From positions 1 to 64,000 of the forward strand of contig JABYQR010000021.1 in the NCBI GenBank assembly GCA_022592445.1: a DNA stretch of 64,000 nt. Direction: 5' to 3'. The notes under the pieces are model-generated. The model was not told the origin of the DNA. It searched no databases and worked only from the letters and a program-made list of their open reading frames with translations. This DNA is from Cytidiella melzeri. Lineage: Eukaryota; Basidiomycota; Agaricomycetes; Polyporales; Irpicaceae. Both the position numbers and the translations under genes were made by a program. Positions 44,568 to 56,700 of this stretch are shown in pieces. Numbering within the stretch: position 1 is the first letter of the stretch; every line of letters begins with the position of its first letter.

Positions 44568-47500
44568 CTATAGCCCAAGCCAAGTGAAGCCCTTCTCCAA
44601 TTCGACTTTACCTCTCAAAGCCAAATTCACCGAAGATCCACCCACAGCCACCTCGGTTACCCCCGCCTCTGCGACCCACTTGCCTTTCCGTTCGTCAAAG
44701 AAGCTCAACGCATACTTATTCAGGTCGACCGAAACAGTCTTGCTCTCTCCCGGTTTGAGCGCAACCTTGACGAATCCATGCATCTCTTTCTTTGGACGGG
44801 GGAGTGAAGGGCCCGGGTCCGAAATGTACACTTGCGCGACCTCGCGGCCTTCAACTTTACCGACGTTCTTGATAGTGAAAGTGACTGTAAACCTTCCATC
44901 GGAGCTGACAGATGAGAGCTGCAGAGAGGAATATTCGAAGGTTGTATACGATAGTCCGAATCCGAAGGGAAAGAGCGGTGTTACGTTCTTGATTTCGTAT
45001 CCTCGGTAGCCGACGAAAATCCCCTACATATCCCTGTGGTTAAACCCCAGCGCCTGCGGACATATACTAATGACATGCCTCGTTGTAAAGGACTTTGCCG
45101 TGATCTTGCGTCCTAGTGCTGAAAGATGGATACGAGGGGTTGTCTTCGAGTCGCTTACTAGTAACGTTCATATAAGCAACTTTGTACCATTCCCTTTAAC
45201 AGTATGAGATAGGCTTACGGGAACGTAAGGGACAATTTCCCAGCTGGGTTGACTTTGCCAAACAAGACGTCAGCAATGCCATTCCCGACCTCATTTCCGC
45301 CATAGAACGCCTGTTGGAGAGCTCAGTCTCGTGTGGGACACGTCTCGCAACAACAGATACACACACCTGCAGCAGGGTGTGCGCAGAGTCGATCCACGGC
45401 ATTTCCACCGGAGTGCCGGACTGGTTGACCACGACGGTGTTCGGATTGGCATTGATGACCGAGGATATCAGCAGGTTTGTGGAGCCAGGTAGCCTAGCAA
45501 TCCACAAGGTCAGAGCTGGAACATCCATATAATAGCATTAGTATGAGCGTACGTCATGTTGTCACGATCGTAACCTTCGGACTCCCACCTAGACAACGTT
45601 CAATGAGGGGTGCAAAGGTAGTTACTGTTCACTTGCTCGTTATTTAGACCCACGACAAGGATGGCCACTGTGACACAGTTAGCACTTTTCTCACGACGAG
45701 TAGAGCAGCGCAAAAACCCTTACCATCCGCAGCCTTCGCAATTTGTACTGCGTTCTTGATTCCTTCCTCCCTCTCAATCTTTCTCACAGCTCCCAGCCTG
45801 AGCCCTCCGCGACAAATGAACGGAGATCCTCTCGCAATGAACTGCTCATTGCTCATCCTGATTTCGATGCTATACTCCTGGCCTTTTTTCAAATCCAGAA
45901 CGAGGGCGCGCGCGTCGACCGTACCCAAGCCAAAGAACGAGTCTCCCTGCTCAGGGTCCTCGCTAAGCGTGATAGTGAGCTTGCCGTCAATGAAGAGGTT
46001 GGCGAGGCCGGCGACGTTCAGTCCCACTTCCCAATGGCCATCTTCATCAGGAGTGAAGGTAGTGGTGTACTGCTTAGAAGTTAGCAGTGACTATATCATC
46101 TAGAATCACGACGGAGTTCACCCTCAGCCAGCAGATCTCAGCGACTTTGTTGTCATCCTGTCGCATCGACGCCAAGCGTTAGATGTACTGCATGTATGTA
46201 CGAAGCGATCTAGAACTCACCACTCCATCCGCCAGGAAACAGTTCGCAGTATACGTGCCAGTCGTCCAATCTGGCTTCGGGATCTCCTTTGAGAAGTCCG
46301 GGCTTCTCGACAACCAGTCATCTACTGGCTCCGCGTTCCAGAACTCAAAGAACGCAGCGTCTCCGGTCTTGCCATGCTTGATGTATGGGTCAATCAATGG
46401 TAGGTATTTATGCGTATGGGCGCCGACGGCATATTCGACTGTAGCACCAATCTCCTTTGCGGCAGCTGTGATACCTTCCCATGGGGACACTGTGTATGTA
46501 GGGCGGAGGGAGGCAGAACCTCCGCCTGAAACCACAGCCGTCTTCGCGTTAGGTCCGATGACTGCAATGGTGCGCGTTTTGTGGTTTATAGGGAGGAGTT
46601 GCTTTTCATTCTTGAGGAGAACTATGGCATCTGCAGAAGCCGTACGGAGGAGAGTGCGCACTTCCGGTGTATCAAGAGTTTTTTCGTGTCCATCGAACGG
46701 AATGCCGCTTTTGTGAGCGCGTTCGATTGATCCTAGAATCTGTAGATGATATCAACCGACATGATGAGCATGTCAGATGATACGCAGAAGGATTTTTCAC
46801 ACTTACATTGCGAACACAGGAATCGATATCCTCTACAAAGAGCTTCTCGGCAGTGAGAGCTCTGGTTATCGCATTGCCGCGCACGACCGTCGGTCCTCTA
46901 GCACAACGTGTAATTCAATGATCAGCTTCTCTAGCACGGCAGTATATAGCTATGACATACGGCATTTCGAGGTCCAAGCCGGCCTTGATGGCTTCAGCAG
47001 TGCTGTACGTGCCAGTCCAGTCGCTCATGAGTAGTCCACTCCAGCCCCATTCCTGTTATACGTTGAATATCTATATCGAAAAAGTGGCAAATTTGCTGTA
47101 CCTTTCTAAGGATATCGTCTAGAAGCCATTTATTCTCGGCAGCATGTACGCCGTTGACGCGGTTGTACCTTGTAACAGAACTTCAGCATGGTGTTCCAGG
47201 TGTGAACTGACAGCACGCACGATGACATGACAGACCATGGCTTGGCATCTGCAATGGCGATCTGGAACGGCTTGAGGTAGATCTCCCTCAAAGCGCGCTC
47301 GCTAACTTCGCTACTGACGGACATCCTAAAGTTCACAGTTCAGTAACGCACTCTGAAGAAAGAACCCTGACAGAGCCTACCGTTGGAACTCTTGATCATT
47401 GGCAACGAAGTGCTTGATACATGCAGACACGCCAGTCGATTGCAGCCCATTCACGTACGCCGCGGCGATTTTCCCGTTCAGGTGCGGATCCTCTGAGAAT

Positions 47501-48069
47501 GATTCAAAGCCACGGCCTCCCAGCGGTGATCGCTGCGTGTTTATAGTCGGACCAAGCAATATATGCACGCCTGACGCAATCATTAGCACCGTGGATATGC
47601 AGAACTGTGGGATGAACCACGTACTCTTGGCTCGACACTCATCTCCAAGGGCTTTGCCTACTTTGTGAGCAAGATCCACGTCGAAGGAAGAGCCGAGACC
47701 GGTTGACGATGGAAAACAGCTTGACGGGGTACCATTGAAGACTTGACATACATGAGTTCTGATCGCTCCGCATACATACTGCTATCGTCGTCGTGCTCAC
47801 ATTGACTGCCACGGACACCGTTGGGCCCTATACATAGCAATTCAATGTTAAGCTGCATGACGGAGAGAGAATGGTGTACTCACCATCACTGGTCTTGATG
47901 GACGGGACACCAGACTCTGGGATAGCCTCAGTATTCCACCATCCCTGTAACGCGTCAAACCTGGGTTCGTATCGTCTGAAACATTACTCACTCGCCCCGT
48001 GAGGAGCTTGATCTTGTTGCGCAGTGTCAGCTTGGCGAGAATTTCCTCGACATTGAATGTGGTGGCCAT
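44568..48069 (-). CDS. Glycoside hydrolase family 3 beta-glucosidase with PA14 insert
   Basis: Eighteen exons (48069-47992, 47944-47884, 47827-47801, 47741-47625, 47570-47381, 47325-47221, 47168-47102, 47052-46961, 46897-46807, 46739-46221, 46157-46122, 46069-45724, 45667-45637, 45588-45553, 45493-45367, 45310-45219, 45157-45079, 45023-44568) give 849 residues. Motifs are [41 protein letters not shown], and the nucleophile Asp226 in GLLMSDW. The PA14 domain (about residues 385-545) sits between the GH3 lobes, as in yeast-type BglI enzymes. The acid/base is likely Glu591 in [11 protein letters not shown], by analogy to those. [14 protein letters not shown] and a fibronectin-III-like end follow. 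No signal peptide, so probably an intracellular cellobiose/glucoside hydrolase. Two introns use GC donors (45636-45589, 45078-45024). Confidence 0.95.
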
Positions 48070-48663
48070 GGTGTACGAGGAGGACGAAAGGTCGACTGAT
48101 GAGTATTTGAAGTCCCTGCGGGGCTATATACCTGCCAGTGTTCCGGCCCTTCGAGATCTGGGGTATTCATCTGTAAACATATTGGAGGGGTCATGAGCAC
48201 AGTGCTCATGATCTACACGATAGTACGGCCCGGGCAAAAAGACATTCTTGTTAAGTCACGGTGGTTCGAACAAGTAGAGTCCAAAGTCCGGTGAGCGCGA
48301 GTGGATGCCATAGTGAGGATTCGTATTTGGTGTGATAAGGACATACAGCCAGGGTCGGAGAGATTTAGAAAGAGCCTTGTATGGGGTGTATGCGCATTGA
48401 TAGGGCTGGAGAATGACTGTCATTAACAACTGTCGAAGAGGCTAAGTAAGGGGTAACCTCGGACAATTGCGTAGCGGGCTTTCGCGTTCTAAGTCCGGAC
48501 TTCCAAATAAGGCCCGCGTCGGCAGCGCCGGCGCCTGGTATCCTGGAATTAGAACCACATCCAAGACAGCCGCCACCAATCCATCCTGCGTCGTCGTACT
48601 CTCGCGATCGCAAAAGACGAAAGGAGACTTGGCGGGACGGTGTTCACACCACTGGCACACAGC
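48070..48663. other. Divergent promoter region (beta-glucosidase / RNF220-like)
   Basis: 590 bp between divergent starts. No coding sequence recognised. It should hold promoter elements of both genes. Confidence 0.45.
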
Positions 48664-50210
48664 ATGGCGCCCTCCAGAACTGCAAGGTACGCTGGCCGCC
48701 ATACATTGCCAAGAACTACATGATTCGACTGTGCAGTAGAGGCAAGAAGCGTGCGCACGACCCAGTCAGTGATTCAGACGACGACAACGTTCCATCTACT
48801 TCGTATGTTGCTGCTACTAGCATTGAGGTCGTGGCAAAAGTGAAGAAACGTATGTTTTCATTTTATATCATACTCTGACATCTTCTCATACCATACTTCA
48901 CCTAGAACGAAAGGCCGTCACCAAGAAATGCCCCGTCTGTGAAGAAGATATACCAGTACGACTGCTAGACAGGCACGTAGACCTCGAAGCAGAGCGTGTC
49001 GAGGACATCATTCGTGCTATAGGCTCAACAGAAGTACTGGACATGGCTGAACCAGACGATGGGTAAGCCACCTCCGCCTCTCTCAGTTGCCACCACCTCA
49101 CCTCTCTCACTTCTCTCATAGCTTCACGGCCCGCACCCGGAAATCCGCCGTCAAAGCACGCAAGAACATGCAACCGAGCTCTCACTCATCGGATTCCTTT
49201 ACACTTGAAATAGTCGACAAATCGCTACGCCTCGTCAAACGCCATCGCAAACAACGACATGCCAAGCTGCGCGATATGACGCGGGATGATGAAGATTTGG
49301 AGGGGCTCTCAGGGTTCAAGGGAGGCAAGGGAAGGTGGGCAGGGAGTAATCGGGGGACGCTGTGCCCAATTTGCATGAAGATGATACCGGGAGATCCAGA
49401 CGTAGTGGAGGCACACGTCGATGCATGTTTGGCTCATGAGGCAAGGATGCAGGACGAGAGGATACAAGAAGCGAGTGCACGGCTGAGGGCGGAAGAGGAG
49501 CAGATGGATGACGTTGACATCGGTGGAGATATACGGGTCTTGGCCACAGACGGGGCGAGTCTGCGAGGGTTGGGCTTCACTCTTAGGGACTACGGCCAGC
49601 AGGATGTGGATGATGACATAGACGTCGACGGGGAGGATGAAGTGGCATTTGGAGTCGCGCAGTTCTCGGAAGGAGACGTTCTGAATCCGTTAGCATCAAG
49701 TGAGGATGAGGACGTCGAAGTCGAGGATGTAGCAGGACCGTCTGTACCAGCAGGCAAAGGAAGCGGTGAACGAGATGCTTCTACCTTGGACGATCTTGTT
49801 ACGGTAGGAAAAGTCGCCAAACGAGAAGTTGCCAAGTGTAACCAGGTGGAGCAAGCAATGGATATGGTGGACACAGGAGAGCTTGACAGAGCCGTGGAGA
49901 CAGCGAGAGAGTCTGGCAACGCTAGTGCATTAGCAGAGGCTCTAGAAAAGAAGCTATCAGCCATAGTAAGTGCACACACGATATACAGTTGCGACGTGCT
50001 GATGATTAGTAGGAGTCGACAAAAGTCTTGCCTTCTGCTTTGCTCTTGTGCAGAATTTGTTTGGATCCATATACGGAACCTACAGTCTCTACAGGCTGCT
50101 GGCACACCTGTTGTCGCGAGTGTTGGCTTCGCTGTCTGGGCTCGACAAGACAATGTCCAATTTGTAAACGCATCACTGCAGCAGCAGATTTACGAAGGGT
50201 CTACCTGTGA
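48664..50210 (+). CDS. RNF220-like RING E3 ubiquitin ligase
   Basis: Exons 48664-48686, 48737-48849, 48906-49062, 49122-49965 and 50013-50210 give 444 residues. Two Cys/His elements precede the RING: KKCPVCEEDIPVRLLDRHVD (near residue 53) and TLCPICMKMIPGDPDVVEAH then DACL, the arrangement of the RNF220 middle domain. Long acidic sequence (residues ~230-300) follows. The C-terminal RING starts at Cys392 (LLCRICLDPY), with CWHTCCRECW and QCPICKR, a C3HC4-type order, and ends AADLRRVYL. It should transfer ubiquitin in the nucleus or cytosol; the substrate is unknown. The first exon is only 23 nt; MAPSRTASRGKKRAHDP arises by splicing over a stop-bearing stretch. Convergent with TOM7. Confidence 0.88.
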
Positions 50211-50674
50211 TTTTGGGCTCAGCAATTCTTAATTTCATCTTTGACTGCTATCGTCCCGCTTTCGTCTTTGCTGTCACACTCGCTTTAGCATCACTGTGTT
50301 ATCATTCCTAGAATCAATAATGTCAGTAACTATGTTATTATATCGCTCGAGCAGAATATGGCTCATATCTGGCCTTGTCAAATCTTCAAATTGCATAAAC
50401 CAACTCCATGAGAGCAGTTACAGCCGAGCAGGATGGAGAACCTATTCGATTCAGGGCACCATGAAGTGTACCACCACGACGTATATAATCACAGCCAGAA
50501 GCAGATAACAAGGTTGAGAACTCACAGGAAACGACCTTAAGTGAAACCCGAAAGACAGGTTCAGGCAGAGTACCACAGCGAGTGGGTCTGCAACAGAACA
50601 TTTTGTGCAGAGGCTTTTGTGTTATTATATGTGAATTACAGCAGATATTTAGGGCGCGTGTGGTGCGAATAAGT
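50211..50674. other. Intergenic between convergent RNF220-like and TOM7 genes
   Basis: 460 bp, AT-rich in parts. Nothing coding recognised; it serves as two 3' regions. Confidence 0.45.
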
Positions 50675-51031
50675 CTATGCCAGAGGGCTGATCAACCTAT
50701 AGAGTAGACTTGATCGTCAGCCATAGGAGGAGGAGGACACGTATGCAGTGAGCAGCTTACTTGATGAGAGACGGTTGGGGGTTGCTTCGAGTCCATCCGA
50801 CGTAAATAATAAATGGGATCCAGCCGTAGTGGACAATAGTCTAGAGGACCAATGCAGAGCGTATTTTATGGGTACGAGCACAGGTGGTCAGCTGAAAGTT
50901 GTGACGTACTCGTCCAAGGTCAACAGCCTTGATGATTCTCTCCTAGCATCCCCAGCGTATCTTTTGAGCAAACGTGCCGTTATGCACTCTTCAACAATGG
51001 TGACACTCACTTTTGTCTCCTCCGAAGGCAT
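50675..51031 (-). CDS. TOM7: Mitochondrial outer-membrane translocase subunit Tom7
   Basis: Four exons (51031-51011, 50942-50910, 50840-50761, 50696-50675) give 51 residues, about the family length. The protein begins MPSEETKERIIKAVDLGR. The membrane segment follows: TIVHYGWIPFIIYVGWTRSN, then PQPSLIKLISPLA, the hallmark Tom7 end. Tom7 is a tail-anchored-like small subunit that tunes assembly of the TOM complex with Tom40/Tom22 and of the SAM/MDM machinery. Each exon is too short to stand out; exon 4 is 22 nt including the stop. All junctions are GT-AG with matching phases. Divergent from eIF3f with 133 bp between starts, so a shared promoter is likely. Confidence 0.9.
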
Positions 51032-51164
51032 GGTTGGTCGTGTAGCGGTTGATGGTGGGAGGGTGTAAAGGCGTATCGGAGTTTGCCGTGCTCGGTTTTG
51101 GATTCAGGAATTGAAAGTCAAATCAAGGTTTATTCATTCACGACCTCCTCCTTCAACACACAAA

Positions 51165-52348
51165 ATGCCTCTCACTCAGGCATCTTCTGCGGTGCATCTC
51201 AAAAACGCAACACCAGGGTTCCTCTCAACTCCTGGGTGCGTATGGATGATTTTTCGTCAAAAACCGCTTAAGCTGAAGGAAAGAAATTAGGCGTGCACCG
51301 ACTTCGGTTACCGTACATCCCGTAGCCCTCTTCACCATCCTCGATCATTACCTCCGACGCACAGATGCACAGGAAAGGGTCATTGGGACCTTGCTTGGAA
51401 CTCGTTCTGACACAGGCGACATCGAAGTTCGATCCGCGTTCGCGGTTCTGCACAGCGAAACTGCTGAGCAGGTTGCGGTCGATATGGATTATCACCACCA
51501 GATGTACGATTTGCATCATAAGGTGAATTCGAAAGAAGTCATCGTTGGGTGGTAGGTGACATGGTTTGCTCAAGCCGATAATTGAGCTAATGGAGTGATA
51601 GGTACTCGACTGGCTCAAATCTCAACACATACTCTGCCCTCATCCAAAATTTCTACACTCAAGAGACTGCGCCGCACCAAGCCATACATTTAGCGCTTGA
51701 CACTGGTGTGGAAGAGGGCCAGAAAGCGGGGGTTAAAGCATATATAAGGTGCGTACAGACTCAAAATTCTCATTTCACCGTTGACTAACGAAAATGTACC
51801 CTACAGCTCTCCTGTCGGCGTTTCACCAAAACCCGAGAACTGTGTATTTATACCCGTACCATGTGAACTGAGGTTCACAGAGCCAGAAAGACACGGACGT
51901 CAGTATTTTGCCTTCGTCCGCGATAAGTATTGCAGGAAACATTGATGACTGACGTCCCCCTTAGTTGATCTCCTTACTACTGTCGCAAGCGGAGCCAGCG
52001 ACGCGTATCCGTCAACCGATCTGGATATCCTCGAACGTGCTCTAAGCAGTGTTTCCGAGATGCTTGACCGTGTATTATCATACGTACGCTCTGTCCTCGC
52101 AGGCGAGGTTAAGGGCGACGCTGCCGTGGGCCGCTATCTGATGGACACCTTCGGTGCCAGCACTGACGAACTGGAAAAAGGTGCTTTCAACACCAGCCTA
52201 CAGGCAAGAATCTCATTTTTCGCTCCTCAAATGAATACCACTGACATTGTAATACTTGCAGGACACCCTGATGGTTTCGTATCTCGCGAACTTGGTCCGC
52301 TCACAAGCGGAAGTTTCTTCTCGTCTAGCTTTGGTCCGCGCGTCGTAG
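51165..52348 (+). CDS. eIF3f: Translation initiation factor eIF3 subunit F (MPN domain)
   Basis: Exons 51165-51235, 51291-51551, 51602-51748, 51807-51898, 51965-52203 and 52262-52348 give 298 residues. The MPN- domain starts [20 protein letters not shown] and carries [20 protein letters not shown]. Then come [38 protein letters not shown] and a C-terminal helical part ending [19 protein letters not shown]. As usual for this subunit the JAMM metal ligands are incomplete, so it is structural within eIF3. The last intron (52204-52261) has a GC donor: CTACAG|GCAAGA. No GT alternative preserves the conserved [15 protein letters not shown]. Convergent with UreF, 102 bp between stops. Confidence 0.94.
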
Positions 52349-52450
52349 TTGTACAAAGGTTAGTGTATACTAGTACATTATCACTGCTGTATCTCGTACA
52401 CGTCCATTTTCGTCCGCATCGTCGTAGTGAACTACAGATCTCCCTTCTCG

Positions 52451-53404
52451 TTAGCTGTTGAATACTCGTGAATGCTGCAGGTCATGTCGAGCAGCAAGAA
52501 TCTCGCCCAATGGCCAAGTCATAGCTGGTCCCTCGTCATTGGGAATTTGATCGTCGAAGGGGACTTGATCCATCGCCAACCTCCGAAGACTCAGACCTGT
52601 TCGCAGGCCTGCGCTTCTCAACGTTTCCGCGTTGACAATTGGACGTATTGCATGCAGTAATAGCTGCTGTGCAGCGTACGGACCACATATGTTCATCCGC
52701 ACTGCAGCGGAGAGCACACCGCGAGCACAGAGGAAGAGGTGGAGGAACTGGCTGCGCTCGAGAGACAGGCCCAGCGCAGCGGTGAGGACACCCCAGCATA
52801 TGGGAAGGTGCCCGGGTGTCTCTTGACGGCGAATTGTTAATTTGAGTTTGTCCACCAAAACAGTTATGTCTCGACTATTGTCCACCATAACGCCTGGAGC
52901 TGCTTCTTGAGCAGTCGAGTATATTCGCGGCGTGGAAAACCCTTTTGAATGGAGAGAGAGTAGAGCAACTCCTTGGGTTGTAGATGCCCGGCGGGTGATA
53001 TGATTTAATGTTGTAGATTCGTAGAGGCAGTCTAGAGCCAGTAAGGTGTGCAGAGCGTTCTCCGGTCGCTCCTCGGCGGCGAGCTGCTGCTTGATAGTCT
53101 TTTGTACGACAAGATGCGCATCCGATACGAAGGGCAAGGCACTTCGCGCATAGGTCGACAGATTGTCCCGCATAAAGTCAACGAGACATTCGAGTTTATC
53201 CTTCCCTTTGCCGTTCATGTCGCCAGCGGTGGTAAAAAATCCATGCGCGACATAAGATTCCAGTCCAGCAGAGGCTACGAATGAGCCTGTCGTTCGCTTG
53301 TGTCAGAAGAATAATGGAGAAAGTAGCTCAGGCTGCCTCTGACCTGTTGGCAAGTTTGCATCGGAGAGCAGCAGCAAGATGTACGCCTCCTCTTCGCTAT
53401 CCAT
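52451..53404 (-). CDS. ureF: Urease accessory protein UreF
   Basis: Exons 53404-53344 and 53286-52451 (57-nt intron) give 298 residues. The N-terminus EEEAYILLLLSDANLPTGSF is the UreF signature, followed by ASAGLESYVAHGFF. Helical segments follow (DFMRDNLSTYARSALPFVSD, LLALDCLYESTTLNHITRRA, ICWGVLTAALGLSLERSQFL). It ends with LRRLAMDQVPFDDQIPNDEG, which resembles the conserved C-terminal tail that contacts UreG/UreH. UreF works with UreD and UreG to insert nickel and CO2 into urease, so this organism should have a nickel urease. Divergent from VAC14, 316 bp between starts. Confidence 0.92.
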
Positions 53405-53720
53405 AGCATGAGGAAGAGCGGTGAGCCCGACAATAGCAGATCGTAGTCGACTAGTCGTTACTTAGGAGCAAAGTTGCAACTTGCAACTTTGCAAGTAACT
53501 TTGACATCTGTCTGCCGTTTCCTCTTTGGGCCCTCGGCGGGCCGAGCGGCAATCAGCGCGTGCAATGCGCGTTTGGAGACGACAAGCCTTGAAGTTGGAA
53601 GTTGGAATCTTGGATCTGTACATATATGTGCTTCGTTCCCTGACCTGTCACTTTCAACTCGAGCTGCGCTCGGAGGCCAAAACTGTTTTCGTGCGACGCG
53701 TCTATCTTAAGACTCTTGAG
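53405..53720. promoter_or_regulatory. Shared promoter of UreF and VAC14 with palindromic element
   Basis: 316 bp between divergent starts. The most distinctive element is the inverted repeat at 53470-53490 (AAAGTTGC, 5-nt loop, GCAACTTT), followed by further GCAAGT/AACTTT repeats to 53503. The first VAC14 coding exon begins at its right edge. Confidence 0.5.
53470..53490. repeat. Perfect 8-bp inverted repeat, 5-nt spacer
   Basis: AAAGTTGC at 53470-53477 and GCAACTTT at 53483-53490 are exact reverse complements around AACTT; related half-sites continue rightwards to about 53503. Confidence 0.85.
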
Positions 53721-56700
53721 ATGGGTGAGTCCCTGCACATCGTTTGCGGTGGACTAACACGTTGAACCGCCTACCAGAGTCCAGCATCTCGAAGCAGCTC
53801 GTCGACAAGATGTACGAGAAGCGGAAGGCGGCCGCACTCGAACTGGAGAAGTAGGCATCTATCGTCGCGTACGTATCTTGCCTAAGCATGCTGAGCTTAA
53901 CAGGCAGATCCGCGAATGTCACCAACAAGGAGACCACAGGCGGATAGGTCAGATTGTCGACCAGCTCGTGGACATGTTCAGCGATCCGTCAAACCCACTG
54001 CAAGCTAGGAATGGCGGTCTTATTGGTTTAGCAGGGACAGCTATCGCACTGGGAGTAGATATTGCACCGTACATGGAGAAGTTCATCACCCCCCTTCTCG
54101 TCTGCTTCACGGATCCGGAAAACAGAGTGCGGTACTTTTCCGCGGAGTGCTTGTATAACATTGCAAAAGTGTCCAAAGGAGAGATCCTGGTGTACTTCAA
54201 TGACATCTTTGACGCGCTCAGCAAAGTGAGGAAATGCATCATGACACGCAGACATTGAGGCTGACGTTCTGCTAGCTCGCTGCTGACTCCGAACTCTCGG
54301 TCAAGAATGGAGCTGAGCTGCTGGACAGACTGCTGAAGGACATAGTTGCCGAGACGGCATCGGTCTACGTTCCACAATACCCTGAGACAGAGAAGGCCCG
54401 ACGAAAAGCAGATGAGAAGCCTTTGGTCACCCTTGCTGGTGTACTGGTTCCACATCCAGACGATGTTGCCAGCGGGAAGGATTTACACCGAGCTCGCAAA
54501 GCATTCTCCTTGGCGCATTTTATCCCCCTCCTGAAGGAAAGAATATACGTTCTCAGCCCGTTTACTCGCAGTTACCTGGTTACTTGGATTACTGTGCTCG
54601 ATTCGGTGCCTGAACTAGAGCTCATTTCTTATTTACCCGAATTCCTGGACGGCTTGTTGTGAGTGAATGTTTGTGAGTGTTTGTCATTTAACATGATAGC
54701 TTACACGTCTCCACGTAGGAAGTATCTCTCCGATCCCACAGAGGACGTTCGCATCGCAACCGAAAATTTGCTAGCAGACTTTTTGAGAGAGATTCGCGAG
54801 GTGACCCTCGTGCAGCGACACCATGAGGACCAGCTCAAGGCCAAGAGAGCGGCCGAGGCAGAGTCAGTTCTACGTGGAATTGATGGCGAGAAAGAGAAAC
54901 TGCCCGATATCACTATGGCGGCCTCCGAACGCGCAGCTTTTGTCCCAGAGTACGATGAAGATTCCATAGACGATACATCCACAGTCCCTCCTGATGAGAA
55001 GGAAGGAGATGTAGACGAACGTGATCTGGGGAGTGAGTGCGCGTCACTCTTGGGGTATCTTGCGAATTGACGATTTATGTCCATTCAAGCGTGGACACCG
55101 GGCTTAGGGGTGAAGATCGAATATGCTGCCATTATTGAGATTCTCATTCAACAGCTCGATGATCAGCCTGACCGTGCGTTTGACCCACGCGCTGCATTCC
55201 TGCCCTTGCTGAAATATACAGTCAGACGACGAGATTCAGCAATCGACAGCGCTGCGATGGCTCTCCGAATTTTTGAACATCGCACAGGAAGTTATGGTCC
55301 CATTCACTCCCAGACTGGTATTGGCTATATTGCCCAATTTGGCCCACCACGCACCTATGATTCAAAATGCTGCCACCCGTACCAACAAACTGCTCCTGAA
55401 CGTCATCCAAGCTTTGCCTCCTCCTTCTGAATTGTCTTCCAGACAGAGTACCGACAAATCCTCCTTATCCGGCACTTCAACCACGGTACCCGGCTCACCG
55501 CCTGCGACAGCACCTTCCGCTCTTACAGCCTCGCGCCCAAATACAGCAGGTCGTGAACCTACCTTATCGGCTAAAGACACCATACCTGAACCCCCTCCTG
55601 ATCCGGTGGCCATTTCGAGCACTCCGACGGCTACCAATCCTGGTCCTAGAGCTCGACCCACAAGCACCTCTTTACAGCCACAACCAGACATGACAACTCA
55701 AAGCAGCCGACCAGATTCGCCCGCTTCGGCGGTGAGCACTCCTCAGCCATTGCAGCAGAGTCCAGAAGCTTCAGTACTGCAAGAAAAGGAACGGGATCTG
55801 TTTGACTACCAGTATACTGTCAATGCGCTTACCATACAGTTTCTGAGTGAGCACGAGGAGACACGAGTGGCCGCATTGAAGTGGCTGATTATGTTGCATC
55901 AGAAGGCGCCGAAGAAGGTGAGTAATTTGCGCATATATACGGCTACCAGTGACCCAGAGGTTCCCTGCCTTGACAGATCCTGGCTATGGATGATGGTACA
56001 TTTCCGGCCCTTCTTAAAACACTTTCAGACTCTTCAGAAGAAGTTAGTGATGGATGCAGCACGTTCTTTTTGAAATTCATCCGTTAATATGACATTACAG
56101 GTCATAAAACATGACTTGCAGTTACTAGCACAGATATCGTCTAGCTCAGAAGAGAGCTACTTCAAGCTGTTCATGATAAACCTGCTGGAGCTTTTCAGCA
56201 CAGACCGCAAACTGCTCGAAACTCGTGGTAGTCTGATCATACGTCAGCTTTGTTTGAACTTGAACACCGAGCGCATATACCGGACATTTGCAGAAATATT
56301 GGAGAAGGAGGAGGTATGCATAACTTCACATGTGGCAACATGGTCAATGACTCTGTATCGCGTAGGATCTCGAATTCGCTAGCGGGATGGTACTAAAACT
56401 CAGCATGATCCTTATTACCTCTCCGGAATTGGCAGAGTTCAGGAGACGGCTGAAAAGCTTGGAGACTCGGGTATGTCGTTCGCCCTTCTCCCCATATGGT
56501 TAATATAACCTTCCCATAGCAAGACGGCCAGGCTCTCTTTACCACCCTATACCGCTCATGGTGCCATAATGCCGTCGCGGTCTTCTCATTGTGCCTGCTT
56601 GCTCAGGCTTATGAGCACGCATCAAACCTTTTGTATATCTTGTGAGTTTCTTGCTAATGTTTCGAATTGACACCTCCTCATTACAATCCAGTGCCGACCT

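Noticed and set aside
48467..48739. 90-residue plus-strand frame before the RNF220-like gene
   Set aside because: It reads through the first exon/intron of that gene in the wrong frame.
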